A stretch of 64,000 nucleotides of DNA, taken from Methylobacillus glycogenes JCM 2850 (GTDB lineage: Bacteria; Pseudomonadota; Gammaproteobacteria; Burkholderiales; Methylophilaceae). This document shows, in pieces, positions 19,866 to 29,130 of this stretch (positions are counted from its first letter, which is position 1; each line of letters opens with the position of its first letter). The translations under genes and the position numbers were made by a program. The notes beneath the pieces were generated by a model, which saw only the letters and a list, made by a program, of their open reading frames with translations, was not told where the DNA came from and made no database searches. Location: positions 1 to 64,000 of the forward strand of contig NZ_BAMT01000003.1 in NCBI RefSeq assembly GCF_000617925.1. The letters are read 5' to 3'.

Positions 19866-21052
19866 TGCAGGCTCCCGGCCAGGTCAAAAATAGGCATATA
19901 CATCAGCACCACCACAATGCCTATGATCAGGCCTATCACCACCATCAATAGCGGTTCCAGCAGGCGCGTGAACCAGTCCACGGCCCTGGCAATTTCCTCG
20001 TCATAAAAACTGCCTATGCGTTCCATCATTTCGCCCATACGCCCGGTGCGCTCGCCCACGCGCAGCATGCGCAGGGCGATGGAGGTGGTCATGCCATGCG
20101 TTTCCATGGCGCTGGACAAAGGCTTGCCCTCACGGATGTCATGCTCGGCCAGCCCCAGACTGTGACGCAGCGCAGGCTGCAACAGCGAGCTGACCATCTG
20201 CATGCCAGTCACCAGCGGTATGCCACCCTGCAACAGCATGCCCAGCGTGCGGTAAAAACGCGCCAATTGATAAATACGCATGGTCTCGCCCAGGGCGGGA
20301 ATTTTCCACAATTGGCGCAGCAGTAAACGCCGCACGGCGGGGCGGCTGAGCACTACGCCCAGGGTCACCGCTACTACAAGCGATACCATCAGTGCAGCCT
20401 GGCCATGGTCATGCAGCAAGCGTCCCCAGGCCAGCAGCATTTGCGACATCCAGGGCAGGTCATCGCCCGCACTCTCGTAAATCACACTGAAGCGCGGCAC
20501 CACATAACCCAGCAGAAACAGCATCACCAGCCCGCCCACGGCAATCAGCAGCACGGGGTAGATAGAGGCAGTGACGATCTTTTTCTTCACCGTATCCAGC
20601 TGGCCCTGATAAGTCACATGCCGCCCCAGTGCCTGCACCATGTCACCAGTACGCTCGCTGCTACGAATCAACGCGACGTACAAGGGAGGGAATGCCGCAG
20701 GAAAGCGTTCCAGCGCGCTGGATAAAGGCAAGCCTTCATAAAGCAGGGCCATGATCTGGTTCAACAGCGTGCGTGATTCGGCATGGGCTTCTTTCTCGGC
20801 CAGCGCTTCTATGGCCTCAACCAGGCTCAAGCCTGAATCCAGCAGCGCGACCAGCTCTTGGCTGAACAACATCAGGTTGAAGCGTGATTTGCGTAAGCCG
20901 CCCGCCATGGCCGACACCCCGCCCAGGCTGCGCGTGGCCAAAACGCTGTAACCCTGGGCTTCGGCCTGTAGCTGGGCCTGCAAGCCATCGCCTGCCTCCA
21001 GCGTCAATGAGCCGACCTCGTTACCCCTGGCTACTTTTAACTCAAATTTCAT
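19862..21052 (-). CDS. gspF: Type II secretion inner membrane protein GspF
   Basis: The 396-residue polytopic protein is the platform that couples the ATPase to pseudopilus growth. It shows two tandem GspF domains with the family hallmarks: F-S-Q-E-L-V-A-L-L-D-S-G-L near residue 65, a membrane pair around residues 165-215, F-Y-R-T-L-G-M-L-L-Q-G-G-I-P near 268, and C-terminal hydrophobic segments. The length matches GspF (about 400). The stop overlaps the gspE start by four bases (ATGA), and gspG lies 58 bases upstream. Confidence 0.94.
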   Translation of the reverse strand: MKFELKVARGNEVGSLTLEAGDGLQAQLQAEAQGYSVLATRSLGGVSAMAGGLRKSRFNLMLFSQELVALLDSGLSLVEAIEALAEKEAHAESRTLLNQIMALLYEGLPLSSALERFPAAFPPLYVALIRSSERTGDMVQALGRHVTYQGQLDTVKKKIVTASIYPVLLIAVGGLVMLFLLGYVVPRFSVIYESAGDDLPWMSQMLLAWGRLLHDHGQAALMVSLVVAVTLGVVLSRPAVRRLLLRQLWKIPALGETMRIYQLARFYRTLGMLLQGGIPLVTGMQMVSSLLQPALRHSLGLAEHDIREGKPLSSAMETHGMTTSIALRMLRVGERTGRMGEMMERIGSFYDEEIARAVDWFTRLLEPLLMVVIGLIIGIVVVLMYMPIFDLAGSLQ

Positions 21053-21110
21053 GCGCTACCCCTGTCCATCCTTGCTCTACCGGTTTTGCTTGGCGACCAC
21101 TGCAGCAGCG

Positions 21111-21614
21111 CTATTGCCAGCTGACAATATCGGCGGCATCGTCCTGGCCGCCAGCCTGACCGTCCTTGCCAAACGACCACAGGTCGTAATCGCCATGTTC
21201 GCCCGGCGAGCGGTATTGGTAAGGCTTGCCCCAGGGGTCTACGGGCAGCGCTTTTTGCAGATAAGGGCCGTGCCAGCGTGATTCGTCAGCCGGGGCCACA
21301 TTGAGCGAGGTCAGGCCCTGCTCGCTGCTGGGGTAACGCCCGGTATCCAGACGGTATTGATCCAGCGCCTTGCCCAGCGCCTCTACCTGCGCCTTGGCAG
21401 TCTTGCTTTCGGATTTGCCTATCTGGGCAAAATACTTGGGGCCTACATAACCCGCGAGCAGGCCGATAATGACCATGACCACCAATAACTCCAGCAGGGT
21501 GAAGCCAGTCTGGCGCAGAGCTTGGAAACTAGTTTGGGCACTAGTTTGGTCACTTGCTTGCTCAGTAGCCTGCTTGGAGCTTGAGCCATGATGGCGGTGA
21601 GTAAAATAGGGCAT
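21111..21614 (-). CDS. gspG: Type II secretion major pseudopilin GspG
   Basis: The 167-residue product carries the prepilin site T-G/F-T-L-L-E-L-L-V-V-M-V and the GspG consensus G-P-K-Y-F, then Y-R-L-D-T-G-R-Y-P-S-S-E-Q-G-L and D-P-W-G-K-P-Y-Q-Y, including the calcium-binding loop region near W-S-F-G-K-D-G. I set the start at 21614 because GGAGG lies 4 bases upstream; a start at 21668 would add 18 residues and nearly touch the upstream gene. The leader before the cleavage site is unusually long (about 38 residues, S/Q/T-rich) compared with the normal 6-10. Confidence 0.9.
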   Translation of the reverse strand: MPYFTHRHHGSSSKQATEQASDQTSAQTSFQALRQTGFTLLELLVVMVIIGLLAGYVGPKYFAQIGKSESKTAKAQVEALGKALDQYRLDTGRYPSSEQGLTSLNVAPADESRWHGPYLQKALPVDPWGKPYQYRSPGEHGDYDLWSFGKDGQAGGQDDAADIVSWQ

Positions 21615-21664
21615 ATGGCCTCCGTCTAACATGGTTGGAAAAAACATAATCTGTGCTGCGTGAC

Positions 21665-22699
21665 TCATGGTTGTGCGGCAATCTTGGTTTTAGGCGCACT
21701 GACTTCTTTAGCCGCGCTGATTTCTTTAAGTCCACTGGCCTCTGGCGGCGCAAAGCCGGGCAGGCTGAGTTCAATCAAGGGTGCTCTATCAGCCTGACGC
21801 AGGCGGATCAGGTCAGGCAGGGTTTGTGGCTTACCCGCCGCGCAAGCGGTTTTGATATACAACATGGGTGAGACCGGGTGCTTGGGCAGGCCGATCTCGG
21901 TAGTGAAGTTGACCCAGTTGCTATCCAGTGCGGCAAGCTGCTCTGTATTGATGGCTGGTGTGGCCTGTGCGGCCAGCGGCGGCAGTCTCAAGCTATTGCC
22001 AGCCTGATAGCTCACAGCGCTGAAACTACGCCCCACGCGATAGACTGGCCTGGCCTTGCTGGCATGCTGGGCGTACGCCACTTCCAGCAGCTTGCCGTCA
22101 GCAGCGTCATGGCCAAAACCGCCATGGGCCACATCACTGATGCGGAAATACTGCTTGCCCGGGGTCTGGCTGTCGTAATCGGCATCGGCGCTGGAAAGCG
22201 TAATCACACGGCTGCCAAACAGGCATTGCCCTTGCTCATCATTGCGCCAGACCAGTTCACTCACGGTGGCGATTTTTTTATCCTGAAAGCCAGTGTGGGC
22301 GTTGTTCATGATGGCCTGGCGCATGGCATGAGCCAGCAGTTCATAGCCGGGCAGCGGGGCTTGCAATTCGCTGCCTACGAAAATGGCGCAGGTGTTGGCG
22401 GCATCCGCACTGGCAGGCACGGGAATGGATGTTGTACTGAGTTTTGCGCTGGATTTTTCACTATATTTGGCACTGAACTTTGCACTATATTTTCCAGTGT
22501 CATTGCACAAGGTATAGGCGCTGCGGCTGCCATCTTCCAGGCTAAAGCCTTGCAGCGGCAAAGCCACAAATCCGGTGGCGGCGGCAGTGGGCAGCCATAT
22601 AGTAGTCAGCGCCAGCGTATAAACGAGAGCCAGCGCAGAGACCTGCTTGCAGGTGTTGCGACCTTGGGTGCCATGAGCCTGACGGGTGAGCGGCATCAT
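21665..22699 (-). CDS. Secreted four-cysteine protein P2, paralogue of 31450-32406
   Basis: I do not recognise this family. The 344-residue protein has a signal peptide ending A-A-A before T-G-F-V-A-L-P, then S-A-Y-T-L-C-N-x-T-G, N-T-C-A-I-F, V-W-R-N-D-E-Q-G-Q-C-L-F-G, P-V-Y-R-V-G, S-N-W-V-N-F-T-T-E, K-T-A-C and a closing I-E-L-S-L-P-G-F-A-P. These blocks and the four mature cysteines are shared in order with the protein at 31450, so the two are paralogues. A tandem S-A-K repeat lies near residues 75-95 (DNA near 22440-22500). It sits one base after tolC and 50 bases before gspG, at the joint between the type I and type II-like halves of the operon. Confidence 0.75.
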   Translation of the reverse strand: MMPLTRQAHGTQGRNTCKQVSALALVYTLALTTIWLPTAAATGFVALPLQGFSLEDGSRSAYTLCNDTGKYSAKFSAKYSEKSSAKLSTTSIPVPASADAANTCAIFVGSELQAPLPGYELLAHAMRQAIMNNAHTGFQDKKIATVSELVWRNDEQGQCLFGSRVITLSSADADYDSQTPGKQYFRISDVAHGGFGHDAADGKLLEVAYAQHASKARPVYRVGRSFSAVSYQAGNSLRLPPLAAQATPAINTEQLAALDSNWVNFTTEIGLPKHPVSPMLYIKTACAAGKPQTLPDLIRLRQADRAPLIELSLPGFAPPEASGLKEISAAKEVSAPKTKIAAQP

Positions 22700-22700
22700 G

Positions 22701-24044
22701 CTAGTTCACCGCAAAATACTGGTTAATCTTCACCAGCATGGCTTCGTTAAGCGCACCAGACAGTTGGCGCAGGTTGATGATGTCGTTAACCAGTATGTAG
22801 TGCACACGGCTTAGCTCTAGCTTGCTGTTGTAGAGCTTTTGCTGGGCGTTGAGTACTTCAATATTGGTGCGCGTGCCAGCCTGAAAGCCTTTTTGTGTGC
22901 CTTCCAGCGCAATCTCGCTGGCCTTGACCGCCTGACGGTAAGCGGCCAGCGCCAGCCAGCCACTGCGTATGCTGTTGAGGGTCTTGCGGGTGTTGGCTTC
23001 TACATCACGCGTGCGCAGGTTAAGCATTTCCTGCGCGGCTTCCAGGCGGCTGGCAGCCTGGCGCACGCTGGCGCTGGTGTAACCACCAGTAAACAAGGGC
23101 ATATTGAGTTGCAGCGCCACGGTGGTGGTGTCAAAGCGCGAGCCCAGGGTGTTATTGCTGTCGTTCTCGCTATAAGAGCGCACACCTACCAGATCCAGCG
23201 TCGGGTAATGCCCGGCCCTTTTCTTTTCCACTTCCTGCCGCGCCACTTCCAGCGTCATGCGGGCGGCCTCAATCTCGGGGTTGTGGCCCAGGGCTTCATC
23301 CAGCCAAAACTGAGTACGCTCTGCATCTGGCAAATCCAGTTGTATATGTTCAATATCCAGCGGTGCCAGGGCTTGCACTTCTATGCCGCTGATGGTGCTG
23401 AGATTTTGCTTGTGCACGGCCAGCATATTGTCGCTGGCAATTAGCTCGGCCTCGGCCAGCCCCAATGCGGCATCGGCTTCATTCACCTCGGTGATGGTGC
23501 CCTCGCCATGGTCATAGCGTCTTTGCGCCTGCTCACGCTGCTGGCGCGTGGCGCTGATCTTGCCCTGCAGCATCTGTACTTTTTCCTGCGCGTACAAGGC
23601 CTCGAAATAGGCCGAGGATAAACGCGTGATCAGGGTGGAGTTTTCCTTCAGCAGCAAGGCTTCCTTGCTTTTGACGCCCGCTTCTGCGCCGCGCCAGGTG
23701 GCCAGGCTTTCCTGATTGAACAGGGTTTGGCGCAGGCTGAGCGAGTAGTTCTGGATATCGTAATTAAGCCGCGATTCCAGCGCGCCTAATGCGGTTTGCG
23801 TGGTTCTGTCGGTGACACCATGACCACGGCTGGCACCTAGCTGCACGCGCGGCAGAAACAGCGCACGGCTTTTGTTGATTTCTTCGCGCTCGGCCTCGGT
23901 AGTGGCTTCGGCAGCGCGGTACTGCGCGTCATATTGCACGGCTTTCTGGTACAGGCTGAGCAGGCTTTCGGCAGCCTGGGCCGGGCTGGTGCAGCCTAAA
24001 GTCAGGCTCAGCATGAGTGCGGGGAGGGGGGCAAAGCGCAACAA
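22701..24044 (-). CDS. TolC-family outer membrane protein of type I secretion
   Basis: The 447-residue protein has a signal peptide (cleavage likely after A-Q-A near residue 24) and two TolC repeat domains: S-L-L-S-L-Y-Q-K-A-V-Q-Y-D at the mature N terminus, Y-S-L-S-L-R-Q-T-L-F-N near 95, and P-L-F-T-G-G-Y-T near 310. It would form the outer-membrane tunnel for the ABC/HlyD exporter encoded just upstream. The start is TTG 24044: GGAGG lies 7 bases ahead, inside the end of the adaptor gene. A second TTG follows at once. It closely resembles T1SS-specific TolC proteins found with RTX exporters. Confidence 0.9.
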   Translation of the reverse strand: MLRFAPLPALMLSLTLGCTSPAQAAESLLSLYQKAVQYDAQYRAAEATTEAEREEINKSRALFLPRVQLGASRGHGVTDRTTQTALGALESRLNYDIQNYSLSLRQTLFNQESLATWRGAEAGVKSKEALLLKENSTLITRLSSAYFEALYAQEKVQMLQGKISATRQQREQAQRRYDHGEGTITEVNEADAALGLAEAELIASDNMLAVHKQNLSTISGIEVQALAPLDIEHIQLDLPDAERTQFWLDEALGHNPEIEAARMTLEVARQEVEKKRAGHYPTLDLVGVRSYSENDSNNTLGSRFDTTTVALQLNMPLFTGGYTSASVRQAASRLEAAQEMLNLRTRDVEANTRKTLNSIRSGWLALAAYRQAVKASEIALEGTQKGFQAGTRTNIEVLNAQQKLYNSKLELSRVHYILVNDIINLRQLSGALNEAMLVKINQYFAVN

Positions 24045-24046
24045 GC

Positions 24047-25461
24047 TTATTCCTCCTTCATGGATGCGGCGATGCGCTTGACCAGCGGATGCAGCAGATA
24101 GGTCAGCAAGGTACGCTCCCCGGTGCGTATCACAATCTGCACTGGCATGCCGGGTTGCAGGCGGCGTTGACCCAGGGTCTGCATGCCTTGCTCAGTGATG
24201 TTGATGCGCGCCAGATAATAGCTATAGGGCGATTGATTGCCGCTGCCGGGTTCCAGCAGCAGGTCGGTGGAGACGGTCTTGACCTTGCCTTCCAGCAGCA
24301 GTTGCGGTGTGTTGGAGAAGCTGGAGAAGCGCACATCGGCATCCTGACCGACATGGATTTTGTCTATCAGGTGCGGTGGAATCTTGGCATCGAGAATCAG
24401 CGGTTCATCAGCAGGCACAATGTCCATGATCTTTTGCCCAGGCTGAATCACCGCGCCCAGGGTATGCACTTGCAAGCCTACTACCTGACCGCTGACCGGG
24501 GCAGTGACGGTGACGCGCTGCCACTCATCTTTGAGCGGCTTGTATTTCTCGGCATCGGCCTGCACTGCCAGCCTGACCTGGGCCAGTTCGGTTTCAACCT
24601 CTTTATGCTCGGCCTGCTGCCGCGCGGTGATGCGCTGCTTGAGTTCGAGTATGGCTTTCTGGCTGCGCAGCAGGCTGGAATCGTTGCTGGCGAGCTGGCC
24701 GTAAGCCTGGGCCAGTTTTTGCTCCAGCTCATTCTGCTGGTTGCGTGGTGCATAGCCCTCGCTCACCAGTTGGCGTATGCCGCCTAGCTGTTGCTGCAAG
24801 AGTGCAATTTGCGATTGATAGCTCTGCCTTACGCCTTCATAGCCTTCAATCTGCACCACCTGACCTTGTATCGATTCCTGCAAGGCTGCGATATCGGCGG
24901 TCAAGGCTTGCAAACGCGCGCGCAGCAATTGCGATTGATTGAGCATCAGCTGCGCCACATAGGGGTCACTGGACTGCTGCAACAGGTCTGCGTGATAGCT
25001 CACCTGGCTCAAGCCCTGGTTCTCAGCCACCAAGCGGCTTTCCTGCGCGCGCAGGCCGAGGTAGCGCTGGCGCACTTCGTCAAACCTGGCTTTGCTGGCG
25101 GTATCGTCCAGGGTAAACAGCACATCGCCAGCCTGCACGCTCTGGCCTTCATGCACCTTGAGCTCCTTGATAATGCCGCCTGTGAGGTGTTGCACGGTTT
25201 TGTGATTACCTTCTACCGTCACCAGGCATCGGTGGGCACCCCTTCATCCAGCGGCGCCAGCGCGGCCCATAGCAAAAAGCCGCCCAGGCCCAGCAGCAAC
25301 AGCAGCAGGCCGTTGCGCGCTGCGCGCTTATCATTGCGGGCGCTTTCTCCGGGGTGCAGCGGGATAACCTTGGCGTCAGCAGTAGCTGCCGCCGACTTGG
25401 CCTCAGCAGCGGCTGAAGTGTGTGGGGGGACGTGTGGCAAAGTGTTTTCAGATACAGACAT
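24047..25461 (-). pseudogene. HlyD-family type I secretion adaptor, frameshifted near residue 80
   Basis: This is the membrane fusion protein linking the ABC exporter to TolC. The N-terminal part (ATG 25461) has a 50-residue cytoplasmic tail, one membrane helix and P-L-D-E-G-V-P-T-D-A. The frame then stops at 25219, while V-T-V-E-G-N-H-K-T-V-Q-H-L-T-G-G-I continues from 25222 in the next frame, exactly as in HlyD/PrtE-type adaptors. One extra C in the CC run near 25223 joins them to about 471 residues. The remainder is intact: lipoyl halves, long coiled coil (residues about 140-290) and the C-terminal R-x-G-M-P-V-Q-I-V-I-R-T-G-E-R. It lies 11 bases after the second ABC gene. Confidence 0.87.
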
Positions 25462-25472
25462 GCAGTGACTCC

Positions 25473-27354
25473 TCAGGCAACTTTGCTGACGGCTTGTTGC
25501 CGGGCTTGATCCAGGGTGGCCAGCACTTGGTCTCTGGGGCCATACAGGCGCATGGCGCCTTGCTCCAGCACCAGTAACTGGTCGGTGATACGCAGGCTGT
25601 GCTGGCGGTGCGAGACCATGACAATGGTCTTGCCCTGGTTCTTCAGCAGCAGCAGGGCGGCAAGCAGGCTGCTTCGCCATGCTCGTCGAGATGGGCATTG
25701 GGTTCATCCAGCACAATGATGGCGGGCTGTTGATAGAGGGCGCGTGCCAACCCAAGCAATTGGCGCTGGCCGCCGGAAAGCACCTTGCTCTCGGCATTCA
25801 GCGGTGTGTCATAACCCTGCGGCAAGCGCAGTATGGCCTCGTGTATGCCTGCGGCCTGCGCCGCCTGCAAAATAGCCTCTGGGTCTGGGGTCTGGAAGCG
25901 CGCGATATTGCCGGCAATGCTGCCATCCAGCAGCGCAACCTCTTGCGGTAGATAGCCTATGGCCTGGGCATAAAGCCCCGCGGGTAATTGCGCGCGGGAA
26001 AGGCCATCCACCAGGATATCTCCCTGCTGCCAGGGGCAGGTGTTGACCAGGCAGCGCAGCAGCGTGGTTTTGCCCGAGCCGGAAGCGCCGAGTATGCCCA
26101 GAATTTCGCCGGGGCGGATTTCCAGCGTGATATTGCGCAGCAAGGCCTGGCCAGCAGGGGTGGTGACTTCAAGGCCGCGCAGGCTTAAATGACCAGTCAG
26201 GTTTAGGGTAGTGCTCTGACTTAAGGCGCTACTCTGACTTAAGGCATTGATGTTGCTCTCTTGAGCAACGGTTGGCGCTTGCAGGGCTGCGGGGGCGTCA
26301 GCCAGCAGCACGTCCAGATTGGCAGCGCAGGCCCGGGCCTGCATAAAGGGCTTCCAGGTGCTGACAATAACGTCAAAAGGTTGCAGCGCACGGGCAATCA
26401 GCACATTGGAGGCAATCATGGCGCCTATGGAAATATCGCCGCGCACCGCCAGCCAGGCGGCGATGCCCAGCATGCCCGACTGCATGCTGTAACGCGCAAA
26501 CTTGTTGAGCAACTGATTGCGCTGCTGTATCTGCTGTGCTGTGGCATCGTGCTGGTTCCAGCCGCTTTGCAGTTGCTGCCAGCGCTGTTTCAGGCTGGGC
26601 AACATGCCCAGCACATGCAGGGTGGAGAGGTTGCGTAGTTTACTTTCCAGAAACTGCGCCACTTGCAGGCGTGCAGCGCTGCTGTCGGCCAGCGGCTGCT
26701 CGCTGCTGCGCTGGTTCCACACTGCCAGCGCAAATTGCAGCAGGCACAGGCCTATGGCCAGCCAGCCCAAAATTGGACTCAAGACAAACAGCACTGCGAT
26801 ATAAAGCAGGGTCCAGGGCAGGTCAAAAAAGGCAAACATGCCGCTGCCAGTGACAAACTGGCGTAGCAGGGTTAAATCCTGCAGTGCCTGCTGGCTGGCG
26901 CCGGATGCCCCCTGTGACGATAGCCCCAGAGCAAAGAGCCTGGTGGTGAGCAGGGTATCCAGGCGCGTGCCTGCCTTGATGGCCACGCGCGAGCGCAGCC
27001 AGTCTGCCAGCGCCATCACGCCAAACAGCATCAGCGTAATCAGGGTCACGGCCAGCAAGGTCATCTCACTGCGGCTTTGTATGATGCGGTCGTACAGTTG
27101 CAGCAGATACAAAGTGGGGGCCAGCATCAGCAGATTGGTCAGCATGCTGTAGATGCTATCGCCCCCAGTTCAGACTTGAATTGCGCCAGATAAGCGCGCA
27201 GGCGGCCAGGGGGAGAGGCAGCAGCAAGCGGAGCGGATGTGGTGGCTGCCAGCGCTGCGCTGCCCATGTTTATCGATGCATCTTTGGCAGCAGCGCGGCT
27301 AGGCTCCACAGCGCTGGCAGCAGGGGGCACATAACTCAGGCCATGCGGTTTCAT
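25473..27354 (-). pseudogene. Type I secretion ABC exporter subunit 2 (canonical ATPase), two frameshifts
   Basis: The gene starts at 27354 (ATG overlapping the stop of subunit 1) with a 55-residue A/S/P-rich tail. The frame breaks in the five-base G run near 27164 just before I-Y-S-M-L-T-N-L-L-M-L-A-P, and is then open from 27145 through the membrane domain and ATPase. ATPase motifs are consensus: Walker A G-A-S-G-S-G-K-T-T, Q-loop Y-L-P-Q-E, signature L-S-G-G-Q-R-Q, Walker B I-I-V-L-D-E-P. A second break near 25671 separates the H-loop (V-S-H-R-Q-H) and the C terminus, which end at TGA 25473. One added base at each site gives about 627 residues. Confidence 0.87.
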
Positions 27355-29064
27355 GCGGCTCTCCCTGGGGCTTGTGCGGAGGTTTGTTGCAAGGAGGCCA
27401 GCACCTCTTGTGGCTTGCCATAGCGCAGCATTTGCCCGCGCACCAGCAGCAGCATGCTATCTGCCACCTGCATGACGTTTTGCAGATGGCTGACGATGAC
27501 CACCGTGGTCTTGCGTGATTTCAGGGTGAGCACGGCTTGCAGCAGCACTTGCTCGCTGGCTTCATCGAGATTGGCATTGGGTTCATCCAGCACCACAATG
27601 GCTGGCTCGCCATAAAACGCCCGTGCCAAGCCTATGAGTTGACGACGGCCACCAGGCAGGCGCAAGCCTGCGCTGCCTATGCGCGTGTTGAGTCCATCGG
27701 GCAGGCTGTCCAGCCAGGGCTGCATTTGCAGCAGGTGTATGACGTTGGCCAGCTTGCTGGCATCCAGGTCGCCAAAGCGGCAGATATTGTCGGCTATGCT
27801 GCCATCCAGCAGTTCTATCTCTTGCGGCAGATAACCCAGGGAAGGGCCAAGCTCGGCCTTGTCCCAGCGATAGGCATCCACGCCATCAAACCTTACCTTG
27901 CCCGTGCTGGTGGGCAGCAGGCCAACCAGCAAACGGGTGAGTGTGGTTTTGCCTGATGCCGAAGGCCCGGTGACCAGCAGCACCTCGCCCGGCGTCAGCT
28001 GGAAATTCAGATTGCGTAGCAGGGGTTCGCGCGGGTTGTCTGTCAGCGCATAGCTGAGGTTTTCTACCGTGATGGCACCAGTGGCGCGCGGCAGGGCCAT
28101 GGCGGAGGCGGGCAGCGGGTGCTGCGCCAGCAGTTCATCCAGCCTGGCATAAGCCTGCCAGGCCAGTGCCAGCGTACGCCACTGACCCAGCACTTGGCTG
28201 AATGGTGCCAGCACACGGGCAGCCAATATCGAGGCCACTATCATCATGGCCGCGCCATTGGCGAGTGATTGGTTGATCAAGAGATAGCAAGCTAGACCCA
28301 GCACCAGCGAAGCCTGAGAAACCTGCAACATCTTGGCATAGGCAGCGTACTTGCCCGCGATGTCTGAGGCTTGCGCCTGCTGCGCGAGAAACGCCTGTTG
28401 CTGCTGTTGCCAGCGTTGCTCCAGCCGGGTTTGCATGCCCATGGCGCTGACCACTTCGGCATGTTGCTGGATATTGCCGTAGGCCTGCTGCGCGGCAAGC
28501 GCAAACTGATTGGCCTCTTGCAGCAGGGGCTGCACGCGCCACTGGTTGAGCACGGTAATTACGGTTTGTATCACCAGACCCAGCAGCGCCAGATAACCCA
28601 GACTGCTGTGTATCATGAAAATTGCCGTGAGAAAGATGGCAACAAAGGGGATATCAATCAGCCCGAGCAGCAGGTGACACCAGCAGCTCGCGCAGATTGC
28701 GGTAATCGCTGAAGGCACGTTCAGCGGGGAAATTCTCCGCCCCCAGCTTGGCGCTGGCAGCAGCATGAAATAGGGCAGGTTCCAGCGCATGGTCTAGCTC
28801 TGTCGCGGCTTGCAGCATCAGCTGCCTGCGCACGCGTTCCAGGCTTTCCATGATGAAATAAATAAAAACCACCATCGTGGTGAGCATGAGCAAAGTGCCA
28901 AGATTGCGGCTGAAAATCACGCGATCATAGACTTCAAGCATGTACCACGATGGGGCCAACACCATGAGGTTGGTGAACAAGCCGAAGCACACCACCTTGC
29001 GGTAATGCGGCAGCGCCGCCAGCAAGGCTTGCTTCAGTACCACTGTATTATTTTTGTTTGCCAC
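27351..29064 (-). pseudogene. Type I secretion ABC exporter subunit 1 (degenerate signature), frameshifted
   Basis: The likely start is GTG 29064 (V-A-N-K-N-N), giving the usual T1SS opening with L-V-L-A-P-S-W-Y-M-L-E-V-Y-D-R-V. The first frame ends at 28654. The remainder (L-L-L-G-L-I-D-I-P-F onward) is in another frame, so a lesion lies near 28674; here one base must be removed or two added. The ATPase has Walker A G-P-S-A-S-G-K-T-T, Q-loop Y-L-P-Q-E, Walker B V-V-L-D-E-P and H-loop V-S-H, but the signature reads L-P-G-G-R instead of L-S-G-G-Q. With the next gene it probably forms a heterodimeric exporter. A strong hairpin precedes it. Confidence 0.86.
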
Positions 29065-29094
29065 GTTAAGCAGAATTCCGGTTGATTTATGGGT

Positions 29095-29125
29095 TTTGCC
29101 GGGCAGGCGGTGCCAGCCCGGCAAA
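29095..29125 (-). terminator. Intercistronic hairpin between RTX gene and exporter genes
   Basis: A perfect 10-bp GC-rich stem (29095-29104 with 29116-29125) and an 11-base loop begin six bases beyond the RTX stop codon. There is no T tract. In RTX loci such a hairpin commonly reduces exporter expression relative to the substrate or stabilises the substrate mRNA; that role here is inferred. Confidence 0.55.
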
Positions 29126-29130
29126 CTCAC

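Noticed and set aside
12818..21614. Type IV pilus or Msh pilus biogenesis locus
   Set aside because: The PilM/N/O/P-like set resembles one, but GspG with its calcium-loop region and a single GspE, and the absence of PilT, PilU or a pilin-only gene, fit a type II-like system better; a hybrid cannot be excluded.
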